Assembly: GCF_008085905.1 (NCBI RefSeq)
Contig: NZ_VSFF01000005.1
Coordinates: 248,001 to 312,000 of the forward strand
Direction: 5' to 3'
From: Actinomadura syzygii
Lineage (GTDB): Bacteria > Actinomycetota > Actinomycetes > Streptosporangiales > Streptosporangiaceae
Length of the DNA stretch: 64,000 nt
The notes beneath the pieces were generated by a model that had not been told where the DNA came from, did not search any database, and saw nothing but the letters and a program-made list of their open reading frames with translations. Every line of letters begins with the position of its first letter. Positions within the stretch are counted from its first letter, which is position 1. The position numbers and the translations under genes are program-made. Positions 1 to 7,878 of the stretch are shown piece by piece.

Positions 1-954
1 CGCCGCGACCGCCGCCAGGCGCCGCTCGCGCGCCGCTTCGAGCCCGCCGCCGCCCGTCACCGCGAGGTCCCGCAAGATACCGACCGTCGACTCCAGCCTG
101 GCCCGCGCGCCAGAAGCACCTGACCCGACCGTCCGGTCATAGACGGCCGCGGTGTCCGCCCAGACCCGCGCCGCCGCGTCCTGCCCCTGGAGATGGTCGG
201 CCTGGCGGAGGACGTCCTCCTCCAGTTTTCGCAACGCTGGCCCCGGGTCGATGCCCAGTTGCTCTACCAGCAGCCCCCGTGCCCTTCGGAGGACGGTGAG
301 GGCGTCTGCCTGGCGTCCCGTCCGGTACAGCGCGAGCGCCAGCAGCCGCCAGGCGTCCTCGCGCCAGGGATGCTCGGCGGCGTGCGCGTCCAGGTCGGGA
401 ACCGCCTCGGCGGCGCGCCCGACCGCCAGCATCGCCTCCGCCCGCCGCTCGACCGCGTGCAGCCGCAGCTCCGTCAGCCGCGCGCGCTCGGCCCGCGCCC
501 AACTCTCGTCGGCGAAGTCGGCATAGGCGGGGCCGCGCCACCAGCCGAGCGCCTCGTCCAAGATCCCGAACGCCTCCCCGGACGGACGGTCCGTCGCCAC
601 CGCGCGCTCGAAACGCCAGGCGTCCACGTCGTCATCTCCGGCCCGCAGCGCATACCCGGGACCCTCGGTGACCAGCGTCCGGGACGGCGCGCGCGGCGGC
701 CGGTCCGGCTCCAGCGCCCGCCGCAGCGCCGCGACGAACGTCCGCACCGCGCCGACGGCGTCCGGCGGCGGCGCGACCCACAGGTCGTCGACCAGCCGCG
801 ACACCGGGACGACCCGTCCGCGCGCCACGATCAGCCGCGCCAGCACCGCCCGGTGCCGCGGGCCCTTCAACGCGACCGCGCGCCCGTCGCCGTCCCACGC
901 CGCGACGGGCCCCAGCACCCCGAACAGGACGTCCACCCAGGCAACGCTACTCAT
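1..954 (-). CDS. AfsR/SARP-type BTAD-domain transcriptional regulator (C-terminus cut by window edge)
   Basis: The first 318 codons of a larger protein run off the window start. Residues 1-95 read as an OmpR-like winged helix of the SARP type (phrases FGVLGPVAAWDGDG, GPRHRAVLARL, VPVSRLVDDLW, AVRTFVAALRRAL). The following ~150 residues are a bacterial transcriptional activation domain (WWRGPAYADF, ERARLTELRLHAVE, HPWREDAWRLLALALYRTGR). Large BTAD regulators usually carry an NB-ARC or TPR half, which would lie outside the window. The ATG lies only 34 bp from the divergent hydrolase ATG at 989, so that hydrolase is a plausible target. Family confidence is high; the target is inferred. Confidence 0.85.
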   Translation of the reverse strand, partial: MSSVAWVDVLFGVLGPVAAWDGDGRAVALKGPRHRAVLARLIVARGRVVPVSRLVDDLWVAPPPDAVGAVRTFVAALRRALEPDRPPRAPSRTLVTEGPGYALRAGDDDVDAWRFERAVATDRPSGEAFGILDEALGWWRGPAYADFADESWARAERARLTELRLHAVERRAEAMLAVGRAAEAVPDLDAHAAEHPWREDAWRLLALALYRTGRQADALTVLRRARGLLVEQLGIDPGPALRKLEEDVLRQADHLQGQDAAARVWADTAAVYDRTVGSGASGARARLESTVGILRDLAVTGGGGLEAARERRLAAVAA

Positions 955-988
955 CCGATGCTCATTCACGGGGTGCAGCCTGGGGGAC

Positions 989-1852
989 ATGGAGAACATC
1001 ACTGGATTCGACTACAAGCGCGTCCGCGTCGCGGACGATGTGTCCTTGAACGTCGCGGTTGGCGGTAGCGGAAGCCCCATCGTCCTGCTGCACGGCTTCC
1101 CGCAGACCCACCTGATGTGGCGCCACGTAGCCACGGACCTGGCTGCCGACCACACCGTCATCTGCCCCGACCTCCGTGGGTACGGCGCGAGCGACAAGCC
1201 CCTTGACGGCTACGCCAAGCGCACCATGGCCGAGGACATCGTCGCCCTGGCCCGCGCCCTCGGCCACGACCGCTTCGCCCTGGCCGGACACGATCGCGGC
1301 GCCCACGTCGCCTTCCGCGCCGGCCTCGACCACCCGTCGACGATCACGCACCTGGCCTGCCTGGACATCCTCCCGACCCTGGACATGTGGGACGTCATGC
1401 ACGGCGCCAGCGCGGCGGTCGGCTTCCACCTCTACCTCATGGCCCAGCCGCCGGGACTCCCCGAGCAACTCATCGCCGGAGCACCGGACGCCTTCTTCGG
1501 CCATTTCCTCGACCTGTGGACGAACGACCCGTCCGCCATTCCCGACGACGTCCGCGCCGCCTACCTGGCCGCCTCCCGCGCCGCGATCCCGTCGATCGTC
1601 GCCGACTACCGCGCGACCGCCGGAATCGACGTCGAGCACGACCAGGCCGACCGTTCAGCGGGCAACACGCTGCGGATGCCGGTCGCCGTCCTCCAGCAGG
1701 ACTGGGGCGCCGCCCTCGGCTACGACGCGGCGGCGGTATGGCGCGCCTGGGCCCCCGACCTGCACCACTCGACGGTCACCTGCGGCCATTTCATGGCGGA
1801 GGAGGCGCCGTCCGAGATCACCAAGGCCCTCCGCGACCTCCTGGCCCGCTAG
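989..1852 (+). CDS. Alpha/beta hydrolase of the haloacetate dehalogenase/epoxide hydrolase type
   Basis: 287 aa, complete alpha/beta hydrolase. Oxyanion-hole motif HGFPQT (35-40), DLRGYGASDKP, nucleophile elbow GHDRGA with Asp102, second acid probably Asp126 in LDILPT, and C-terminal His (~267) in CGHFMAEE. The overall pattern matches fluoroacetate dehalogenases, but two features of defluorinases differ: the second substrate Arg of the DRGGR motif is His here (DRGAH), and the halide-binding His-Trp-Tyr triplet reads His-Leu-Tyr (147-149). A true defluorinase is therefore unlikely; a general hydrolase fits better. The start is supported by a GGGGG tract 2 nt upstream. Its stop overlaps that of the convergent amidase within CTAG. 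Confidence 0.85.
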   Translation: MENITGFDYKRVRVADDVSLNVAVGGSGSPIVLLHGFPQTHLMWRHVATDLAADHTVICPDLRGYGASDKPLDGYAKRTMAEDIVALARALGHDRFALAGHDRGAHVAFRAGLDHPSTITHLACLDILPTLDMWDVMHGASAAVGFHLYLMAQPPGLPEQLIAGAPDAFFGHFLDLWTNDPSAIPDDVRAAYLAASRAAIPSIVADYRATAGIDVEHDQADRSAGNTLRMPVAVLQQDWGAALGYDAAAVWRAWAPDLHHSTVTCGHFMAEEAPSEITKALRDLLAR

Positions 1853-2748
1853 GTCGGCCAGACCAGGCACTTCGCGCTGCCGGACGCGATACGGCCCGCC
1901 TCGACACCGAAATGGACGACCTGGAAACGCACCCGGTAGCCGTTGCCCACCATGTCGGCGGTAAGGCTGTAATGGACGAACGTCGCACCCTCGCTCGCCA
2001 CGTACTCGGCGATCGGCCCCGCCGACACGTCCCCGCCCGACTCGGCGTGCTCGATCGCCCGCGCCTGCAATTCCGTCCCCGGCTGGAGCCCCTCCACCCG
2101 GACATTGGCGGTCAGCGCATACCGAGCGGGCCCGATGATGAGGGACGGCCCGCCCTTGTCCCAATGATGGTGCGCCGAGTCGCCATACTCCCTACCCCAG
2201 TTGACGGTGACCCACTGACCGGCCGGGAGCTCCTGCACCTGGTCCATTCCGACGGACACGTAGTCCGGCATGTCGTCCTCCTCGATGTCGTCGGCGGGCA
2301 TCCCGTCCCGCACCCAGGCGTACAACTGGTCGCCGGGGCAGTTCGTCGAGTACACGTCGCGGTGCCCGAGCTTGCGGAGCGACCGCCCGGCCCGCCGCAC
2401 GGCCTCGTCGTACACCGCCCGGATGGCCCGCTTCGCGGCCGGGGTCGCGTCCCCGTCCCGCCCGATCATGCACACGCCGATCCCGGACGTGTTGTGCCCG
2501 GGCGCGTGCGCCCCGACGACCAGCCAGCCGCGCCCCTCATAGACCCGGCCGTCGACGTCGACGAGGAAGTTGTAGCCGATGTCGGCCCAGTTCCGGTCGT
2601 CCATGTGAAAGTCCTGAATGGACCGGACGGACTGCGTCGTCGGCCCCTCGGAGTAATGCACGACGAACTCGGAGCGTTCCGCCCAGGTCACCGTGCTGCG
2701 GGCCCGAGGAGCACGCGCTCCCCACTCCGCCCGGCTGATGATGTCCAC
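1849..2748 (-). CDS. PGRP-type N-acetylmuramoyl-L-alanine amidase (Amidase_2 domain)
   Basis: 299 aa. Residues 1-150 form an amidase_2/peptidoglycan-recognition domain: ISRAEWGAR, FVVHYSEG with His31, DFHMDD, DIGYNFLVD, GAHAPGHNTSGIGV and GHRDVYSTNCPGD with His129 and Cys137. His/His/Cys are the zinc ligands of T7-lysozyme-like amidases, which cleave the MurNAc-L-Ala bond. Residues ~155-299 look beta-rich and do not match a domain I know. No signal peptide is visible, so export is unexplained. The GTG start is chosen because a GGAGG lies 7 nt upstream (2756-2760); upstream codons in this frame lack a ribosome site. Convergent with the hydrolase, overlapping it by 4 bp. Confidence 0.88.
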   Translation of the reverse strand: MDIISRAEWGARAPRARSTVTWAERSEFVVHYSEGPTTQSVRSIQDFHMDDRNWADIGYNFLVDVDGRVYEGRGWLVVGAHAPGHNTSGIGVCMIGRDGDATPAAKRAIRAVYDEAVRRAGRSLRKLGHRDVYSTNCPGDQLYAWVRDGMPADDIEEDDMPDYVSVGMDQVQELPAGQWVTVNWGREYGDSAHHHWDKGGPSLIIGPARYALTANVRVEGLQPGTELQARAIEHAESGGDVSAGPIAEYVASEGATFVHYSLTADMVGNGYRVRFQVVHFGVEAGRIASGSAKCLVWPT

Positions 2749-2894
2749 GGTCGATCCTCCACCTAGCTCCCGGTTACGCCCGAAAAGCGTAGGCCCACTC
2801 GACCGGCGCCCGACCTCACCCCCCGAATTCAAGCCCCACCCGCAGGCCGCGACACATGCTTCCCACCAATCCCGGCCTTACACACCCGCCTTGC

Positions 2895-3020
2895 CTACCA
2901 GGGAGGCCCACCCTGAGTAGCCGCCCAAACCCACACGTAAACGATGAACCCGGCCGCCACGAGCCCCAACAACAACTCCCAGTTGACCGACACCCGCCCC
3001 CGCCGCCCCCGATGAACCAT
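2895..3020 (-). CDS. Small single-pass membrane protein (41 aa)
   Basis: A short gene: ATG with an AGGGGAG tract 4 nt upstream, a basic start (MVHRGRRGR), one hydrophobic helix of about 20 residues (residues 15-35, LLLGLVAAGFIVYVWVWAA) and a short tail. This is the layout of a real N-in/C-out bacterial membrane microprotein. It shares the strand of the HNH gene upstream (3109) and the amidase downstream. Function unknown. The call rests on the ribosome site plus the clean amphipathic layout; conservation in relatives is not known to me. Confidence 0.5.
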   Translation of the reverse strand: MVHRGRRGRVSVNWELLLGLVAAGFIVYVWVWAATQGGPPW

Positions 3021-3108
3021 TCCGCTCCCCTTCCCCCGCCGCCCACTCACCCCCTGTAGCCGAACACCCCCGAACTAACCCCACCGCGCTCCCACGTTCT
3101 GGCGAACG

Positions 3109-4275
3109 TCAGGCTTGCCGCGCCCAAGCACTATGCCGAGCCCGAGCCTCCAGGAGGAGGAGCGCACGAAGCTGCTCCCGCGTCCGCCCCCTCGTCTTCA
3201 CGGCATGGCAGTTGGGACAGAGCGCGATCATTTGAATCGGATGGTCACGCCCCCACTGCCCCCGATCCTGGACGTGATCAACCTCAAGAATGGGATCACC
3301 GTTCTGATTGACATCATCGGGCTGCCCACTACACAACGGATTCTCACAACGCCCCCCACTGCGAATCAGCACGGCCCGAACAGCAGCCGCGGACCGCACA
3401 GGCTGCTCCCGCGCACTGCGCGTCGTACGGTCATGATCCCCACGGGCTTCAGCGGCCTCAACCGTCAAGCAAAGACTCCAATAAAGCTCAACCGACTCAG
3501 AACCCCGAGCCACCGCGCCGCCCCTGCCAGGCCGCACCCCTACCCTCGCCAGCAACCCTTCGGGAACGCTCCCGCCAAAGAACCGCCCACCAAGCGCGGC
3601 AACAGCCTCCACCCGCGCGGCTTCGCTCGACGCGAAGAGCTCATAAGCCCAGACCGCAAGCCCACAATTGGGATTCTGCTCATCAAGCCATGGAACCGGA
3701 TTCCCGTGCGCCGCCGGAACGTCCCCCACATGCCCCTGCAATTCCCACAGTTCCGTACGAGCCAACGCCAGAACGGGAAATTCGGGAGTCAACCGTGAAT
3801 CAGGCTGCCCGTACTCGCGCATGAGGTCGCTCAGCTCGAATCGCGCGTCCTGCCACGGCACCAGACGCGGCCGCCGGTTCGCGGCCCTCCCCATCGCCCA
3901 GAGAAGCGTTATCGGCTGATGCCGAACGGGCCTGTCAGCGCTACCAGCAGTGCGCAACGCCCCGAGCAGCTCCACCATCCGCCGCCGAGGCGAAGCCGGC
4001 TCATCGACGACCACTTCGAACCCCAGCCGCTCAAGAAGCCGCCCAACGGTCAGCCGACCACCAGAGAACTCATCCGCAGACAGCGCCCGACCCGTCACAT
4101 ACCGATGCGCCACCCCCACGATCGCCTTGGAGTCGTAGTAGACGCCCTCGTGAACGAGGAAGTACCGACGAGCGGGATCAAACCCGTACTCCTCAAGAAA
4201 CCGCCCCCGCCCAACCCGATCACACTCCGCGACGGCCTCAAGCACAGCCTCCCGCGTAACAACCGACAGATCCAC
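3109..4275 (-). CDS. ScoMcrA-like type IV restriction endonuclease (DNA-binding domains plus HNH nuclease)
   Basis: 388 aa from the chosen GTG. Residues ~1-95 (VTREAVLEAVAECD, FLVHEGVYYDSKAIVGVAHR, GGRLTVGRLLERLGFEV) resemble the N-terminal head domain of ScoMcrA-type enzymes. Residues ~100-260 (HQPITLLWAMGRA, FELSDLMREYG, PEFPVLAL, LWEL) resemble their phosphorothioate-DNA sulfur-binding domain. Residues 309-372 are an HNH nuclease with CENPLC, LEVDH (catalytic His334) and CPNCHAVK zinc/metal motifs. Such enzymes restrict modified foreign DNA. The open frame continues 106 codons upstream, but that part is low-complexity, overlaps the next gene and is not credible, so the start is the GTG preceding DLSVVTRE. 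GC is lower than in neighbours, suggesting acquisition. The nuclease assignment is strong; sulfur specificity is inferred. Confidence 0.75.
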   Translation of the reverse strand: MDLSVVTREAVLEAVAECDRVGRGRFLEEYGFDPARRYFLVHEGVYYDSKAIVGVAHRYVTGRALSADEFSGGRLTVGRLLERLGFEVVVDEPASPRRRMVELLGALRTAGSADRPVRHQPITLLWAMGRAANRRPRLVPWQDARFELSDLMREYGQPDSRLTPEFPVLALARTELWELQGHVGDVPAAHGNPVPWLDEQNPNCGLAVWAYELFASSEAARVEAVAALGGRFFGGSVPEGLLARVGVRPGRGGAVARGSESVELYWSLCLTVEAAEARGDHDRTTRSAREQPVRSAAAVRAVLIRSGGRCENPLCSGQPDDVNQNGDPILEVDHVQDRGQWGRDHPIQMIALCPNCHAVKTRGRTREQLRALLLLEARARHSAWARQA

Positions 4276-4505
4276 CCATACATGATATGTCCGGAATCTG
4301 GCGAGCTGCACTAGTACTCGCGAATAAGGGGAAACCCCGGTAGCGCCCGTTTCCCAACAGCATCGAAGGCGCACTCTCTCCTGCGGCCAAGGAAACGAAC
4401 AAGACCATCTTCGCCGTCTAGGCCCATCCTCGAAGAGGTCGCGCTGCAGGTCCGCTGGGCGACGACAAGGTTGCCGAAGACCGCTCGAAGGATCGAGGGC
4501 CTCGG

Positions 4506-5102
4506 CTAAAGATCTTGGTCGGCTAGTACTTCCTGGATTTGACTCATTGGCCATGTGGTGTCGATGATTGGGGGAGGCGGTCCCGAGGTCCATAGGCGAG
4601 TCGTCTCAGGGTGATGCCGTTCAGGTGCAAACAGGAACCGCACTTCTCCTCCGTGCACCTTCAGCCTTTCGATCCTCCACTCTTGCTCCCACTCGAACTC
4701 GTACTCGGTGTCCCTGTAGGGGCCAGGGAAGTCGATGTAGGGGGTGAGATTCCAGACAGGATCGTCTTGGCTTTCGGGTCGCCCATCTTCCCGACTTGCT
4801 TTTTCTACCAAACTCTTGAGCTCTTTCACCACGGGCGAATCCTTGCGCAGGTACCACACTGGCGCGCCCCCGGCCATCGCCACGGCGCGTTTGTCATAAC
4901 CGACTCCGAATTCGCCGCGCCGTTCGACGAGACGGGAGAGGTAGTCGAGAGGAATCTCGCTAAGGCATACTGATTGCTGGGGCACGTCGAGGTCTTTGAC
5001 GTGGCGGGCGGCGCCGAACCTGCGTGAGGCTTGGAGTTCGCCGTCCGCGAGAATCCGCCCAAAGGCAACCCTGCTCGTGAGATGAACGAGGTACTCCGAC
5101 AT
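4506..5102 (-). CDS. AbiGi-like abortive-infection family protein
   Basis: 198 aa. The N-terminal half carries the pattern I associate with the AbiGi 'antitoxin' family (PF10899): EYLVHLTS, FGRILADGEL, QQSVCLSEIPLDYLSRL, GEFGVGYDKRAV and GAPVWYLRKDSP. The C-terminal half (YEFEWEQEWRI, VRFLFAPERHH) is typical of the family's hydrophilic end. The classical AbiGii toxin partner is not adjacent; the next gene on the same strand, 230 bp away, is a ScoMcrA-like HNH nuclease. The ATG at 5102 is preferred because the family fold begins there; an ATG at 5141 would add 13 residues and overlap an upstream stop as TGATG. Lower GC than its surroundings. Cellular role is inferred. Confidence 0.6.
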   Translation of the reverse strand: MSEYLVHLTSRVAFGRILADGELQASRRFGAARHVKDLDVPQQSVCLSEIPLDYLSRLVERRGEFGVGYDKRAVAMAGGAPVWYLRKDSPVVKELKSLVEKASREDGRPESQDDPVWNLTPYIDFPGPYRDTEYEFEWEQEWRIERLKVHGGEVRFLFAPERHHPETTRLWTSGPPPPIIDTTWPMSQIQEVLADQDL

Positions 5103-5576
5103 GTCACGCCACGTGTCGTTACCTCGGAACCCTAGAGCCATCAGGTGGCCCCTAGCGGTACGACGTGCCGGGACGGTGTGAGGCGGCCGCCTTGCAGTTT
5201 CTCACGCACGTGTATCAACGGCTCCTTCGGACTTCGCCTACCAACAGCCAGGATGATCTCATATGAGTGCACTTGACCGAAAGGGTGCAAGCTGTAAGAA
5301 GTGGTGTTCCCGGCCATCCCAATGGCAGATGAGGTTGCCCGCGTGACCGCTCTGAACGAACAGCGAGGAGAGGCGGACCTTGCGGCCATCATGTCTTTCC
5401 ATCCGAACACCCTGGCTTAAAGCCAGGTGCCAACCACCGTTCTGACTCCGGGAGTATGCGGGTGACGTTGCGTCAGATTGGCGGCAGAGGGCGATTCTGA
5501 CCTTGGGATGACGGGGCCCGACCCTCGGGCGTGCTTGATCGGGTCCTACGTGGGGGCGGATGGAGGTCAAACGATC
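5103..5576. other. Lower-GC stretch with degenerate coding traces between the defence genes and tRNA-Pro
   Basis: No confident gene. A minus-strand frame of 89 codons (5141-5410) ends at the TGATG that overlaps the alternative start of the AbiGi-like gene; its second half (YEIILAVGRRSPKEPLIHV) looks more protein-like than its first half, while an adjacent frame carries the segment MERHDGRKVRLSSLFVQSG. This could be a frameshifted remnant, but I recognise no family. The base composition is less GC-rich than flanking DNA, which fits accessory sequence on the 3' side of a tRNA gene. Confidence 0.35.
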
Positions 5577-5609
5577 AAAAGGCCGGTTCCCTTGTGCTGG
5601 GAACCGGCC
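5577..5609 (-). terminator. Intrinsic terminator of tRNA-Pro
   Basis: Perfect 11-bp stem (5581-5591 with 5599-5609) and a 7-nt loop, followed on the minus strand by four T residues (5580-5577). It lies about 20 nt beyond the 3' end of tRNA-Pro. Confidence 0.88.
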
Positions 5610-5629
5610 CTTGAGCTGGGACTTCTCTG

Positions 5630-5703
5630 TCGGGGTGGCGGGATTTGAACCCACGACCTCTTCGTCCCGAACGAAGCGCGCTGCCAAGCTGCGCTACACC
5701 CCG
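5630..5703 (-). tRNA. tRNA-Pro (anticodon CGG)
   Basis: Cloverleaf read on the minus strand: acceptor stem CGGGGTG with CACCCCG, D-arm GCGC/GCGC, anticodon stem CTTCG/CGAAG with loop TTCGGGA (anticodon CGG), and T-arm GTGGG/CCCGC with loop TTCAAAT. The discriminator A is at 5630 and CCA is not encoded. It is followed directly by an intrinsic terminator. The gene decodes CCG, a major proline codon in such GC-rich genomes. Its 3' end faces the lower-GC defence genes, the side on which tRNA-targeting elements insert; I found no duplicated 3' end in the window. Confidence 0.95.
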
Positions 5704-5778
5704 GTGGTGGCTGCCCGGGAGTCGTACGTTCTCCCGGCGCCTAGTACACCTTAGCGGATGGCGGGGGGTGGTGCGTCC

Positions 5779-6387
5779 CTAATTAGCTGGGCGGCGGGCG
5801 GTGAAGCCGGCCACGGCGCCGTTGGGGGCCAGGTGGACGTCGGTCAGGCCGGCCGTCGTCAGCCAGGTGCGGAGGTCGGTGAGGGTGCCGGACGGGCCGA
5901 AGTAGCCCCGGCGGCGGAGGAGGGCGTAGAGGGCGTCTGTGCGGCGGCTCGTGCCGAGGATGAGGGTTGTGCCTTGGAGGGTGCCTCCGGGGCGGAGGAC
6001 GCGGGTTAGTTCAAGCACAGCGGCGGCTGGGTCGGGGAGGCAGTGCAGGCCGTTGTAGGTGACGCAGGCGTCGAAGGTTTCGGAGGGGAAGGGGAGGGCG
6101 TAGATGTCGGCCTGGACGAGGGCGGACGTCTTGCGGCGGGCGCGGTCGAGCATCGTGCGGGAGAGGTCGGCGGCGATGTGGCGGGGGTTGTCGCGGACGG
6201 CCACGCCGCCGCCGCAGGGGATGTCGAGGGTGAGGGCGGCCGGGTCTTGGGCGGCGATCGCCTGGTGGAGGTGGCGGATGTCGTAGTTCCAGAGGAGGCG
6301 CGCTCCGAGGCGGGCGAGGAGGGGGTTCTGGACGACGCGGTCGTAGCCCGTGGCGGAGCGGCGGTCGGTCCTCCAGCGGGAGGGCAT
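5779..6387 (-). CDS. Class I SAM-dependent methyltransferase
   Basis: 202 aa. Rossmann-fold methyltransferase of the Methyltransf_11/25 type: motif [12 protein letters not shown] (~54-64), acidic strand [18 protein letters not shown], motif near [14 protein letters not shown] and [11 protein letters not shown]. The substrate cannot be read; the general layout resembles small-molecule or lipid/quinone methyltransferases. Its ATG overlaps the stop of the upstream phosphoesterase (ATGA), so the two are probably translated together. Confidence 0.82.
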   Translation of the reverse strand: MPSRWRTDRRSATGYDRVVQNPLLARLGARLLWNYDIRHLHQAIAAQDPAALTLDIPCGGGVAVRDNPRHIAADLSRTMLDRARRKTSALVQADIYALPFPSETFDACVTYNGLHCLPDPAAAVLELTRVLRPGGTLQGTTLILGTSRRTDALYALLRRRGYFGPSGTLTDLRTWLTTAGLTDVHLAPNGAVAGFTARRPAN

Positions 6388-7283
6388 CAGCGGGGGACGA
6401 GGGTGAGGAGCGTCGCCTCGGGCGGGCAGCAGAAGCGGAAGGGGGCGGTCGGGGACGTCCCGAGGCCGGCGGAGACGTGCAGCCAGGAGCCGCGGTGGCG
6501 GTGCAGGCCCTTCACGCGGGGGCGGTCGATGCCGCAGTTGGTGGCGAGGGCGCCGTAGAAGGGGACGCAGACCTGTCCGCCGTGGGTGTGCCCGGCGAGG
6601 AGGAGGTCGTAGCCGTCGGCGGTGAAGCGGTCGAGGTTGCGGGGCTCGGGGGCGTGCATGACGCCGAGGTGGACGTCCGCCCGCGGGTCGACCGGGCCGG
6701 CGATCTTGTCGTAGCGGTCGCGGTCGATGTGGGAGTCGTCGATGCCGCCGAACTCGACGTCCAGGTCGCCGACCTTGAGGCGGCCGATGCGGTTGTTGAG
6801 GTCGAGCCAGCCCGCGGCCTGGAGGGACGAGCCGAGCTCGCGGTAGGGGAGGTCGGGTTCGCGGCGGCGGCGGGAGTAGTCGGACTTGCTCGTCCGCCAG
6901 ATGTAGCGGAGGGGGTTCTTGAAGCGCGGGGAGTAGAGGTCGTTCGAGCCGTAGACGAAGACGCCCGGACGGTCGAGGAGGGGGCCGAGGGCGTCCAGGA
7001 AGGGGCCGATGGCGTCGCGGTGCGAGAGGGTGTCGCCGGTGTTGACGACGAGGTCGGGCTCGAGCGCGTTCAGGGAGCGGACCCAGTGGATGAGGCGGGA
7101 CCGTCCCGGCGTGAGGTGCGCGTCGGAGATGTGCAGGATCTTCACGGGCGGGCGGCCGGGCGGCAGCACCGGAACGTCCACCCGGCGGAGGCGGAACCAG
7201 TTCCGCTCGATCACCGAGGCGTACCCGAAGGTCGCGGCGCCCGCGCCCAGCAGGGCGAGGGGGACGGCGTGAAACTTTCGCAC
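6387..7283 (-). CDS. Membrane-anchored metallophosphoesterase (Rv3683/YkuE-like)
   Basis: 298 aa. An N-terminal hydrophobic segment (VPLALLGAGAATFGYA) is followed by a calcineurin-like phosphoesterase: ISDAHL, VNTGDT, VYGSNDLYSP, VMHAPEP, LAGHTHGGQV. The GNHD motif reads GSND, which I recall as usual for this actinobacterial subgroup. The likely substrate is a cell-envelope phosphoester; this is inferred from the YkuE-like family. Start GTG 7283 is chosen because it gives the membrane segment; the GGAGG is unusually close (1 nt), so the start is less certain. Neighbouring YqeY is divergent. Confidence 0.85.
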   Translation of the reverse strand: MRKFHAVPLALLGAGAATFGYASVIERNWFRLRRVDVPVLPPGRPPVKILHISDAHLTPGRSRLIHWVRSLNALEPDLVVNTGDTLSHRDAIGPFLDALGPLLDRPGVFVYGSNDLYSPRFKNPLRYIWRTSKSDYSRRRREPDLPYRELGSSLQAAGWLDLNNRIGRLKVGDLDVEFGGIDDSHIDRDRYDKIAGPVDPRADVHLGVMHAPEPRNLDRFTADGYDLLLAGHTHGGQVCVPFYGALATNCGIDRPRVKGLHRHRGSWLHVSAGLGTSPTAPFRFCCPPEATLLTLVPR

Positions 7284-7386
7284 GCCTCCATGCTTCCAGA
7301 GATGTGCACCTCTCGGTAATCCCGATGCGGCTTCCAGTGCGGCCGGATGTGGGGGGACCCCGCCGGGGACGGGCATCATGTGGTGC

Positions 7387-7839
7387 ATGACCTTGAAGGA
7401 GAAGCTGGAGACCGACCTCTCGGCGGCGATGAAGGCGCGGGACGAGGTGCGCGTCCGCACCCTGCGCAGCGCGCTGACCGCGGTGAAGAACGAGGAGGTC
7501 GCCGGTAAGCAGGCGCGCGAGCTGTCCGACGAGGACGTCGTCAGGGTGCTGACCCGGGAGGCGAAGAAGCGGCGCGAGGCGGCGGCCGCGTTCGGCGACG
7601 CGGGGCGCGACGCGCAGGCGCAGGCGGAGCGGGACGAGGGCGTGGTCCTGGACGAGTACCTGCCCGCGCAGCTCGCCGACGAGGAGCTGACGGCGCTGGT
7701 GGCGGACGCGATCGCCGCGACGGGCGCGGCCGGTCCGCGGGCGATGGGGCAGGTCATGAAGGCCGTGAACCCGAAGGTGGCCGGACGCGCCGAGGGCGGC
7801 CGCGTCGCCGCCGAGGTGAAACGCCAGCTCACCGTGTGA
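7387..7839 (+). CDS. GatB/YqeY domain protein
   Basis: 150 aa, the normal length of stand-alone YqeY proteins. MTLKEKLETDLSAAMKARD, RTLRSALTAVKNEEV, EDVVRVLTREAKKRREA, EYLPAQLADEEL and MGQVMKAVNPKVAGRA are the family hallmarks; the fold is the tail domain of GatB. Function is still vague (a tRNA-amidotransferase-like fold). ATG 7387 is used because the family starts at MTLKE(K). Divergent from the phosphoesterase, and convergent with the M15 peptidase through a shared hairpin. Confidence 0.9.
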   Translation: MTLKEKLETDLSAAMKARDEVRVRTLRSALTAVKNEEVAGKQARELSDEDVVRVLTREAKKRREAAAAFGDAGRDAQAQAERDEGVVLDEYLPAQLADEELTALVADAIAATGAAGPRAMGQVMKAVNPKVAGRAEGGRVAAEVKRQLTV

Positions 7840-7842
7840 GAG

Positions 7843-7866
7843 GGGCCCGGCGCGAACGCCGGGCCC
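7843..7866. terminator. Bidirectional hairpin between yqeY and the M15 peptidase gene
   Basis: Perfect 10-bp GC stem (7843-7852 with 7857-7866) and a CGAA tetraloop, lying between two convergent stops. There is no T-tract, which is common for actinobacterial terminators. Confidence 0.75.
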
Positions 7867-7878
7867 TCCCCGTTGCGT

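Noticed and set aside
4276..4593. N-terminal extension of the HNH nuclease
   Set aside because: The frame is open but Arg/Ser/Pro-rich, overlaps the AbiGi-like gene and lacks a ribosome site.
5259..5687. 142-codon minus-strand frame through the tRNA
   Set aside because: It begins inside tRNA-Pro and passes through the terminator; its start ([12 protein letters not shown]) is the usual translated-tRNA artefact.
2749..5703. Integrated element bounded by tRNA attachment repeats
   Set aside because: I looked for a second copy of the tRNA-Pro 3' end in 2.7-5.6 kb and found none, and no integrase gene is visible; only the island-like GC remains.
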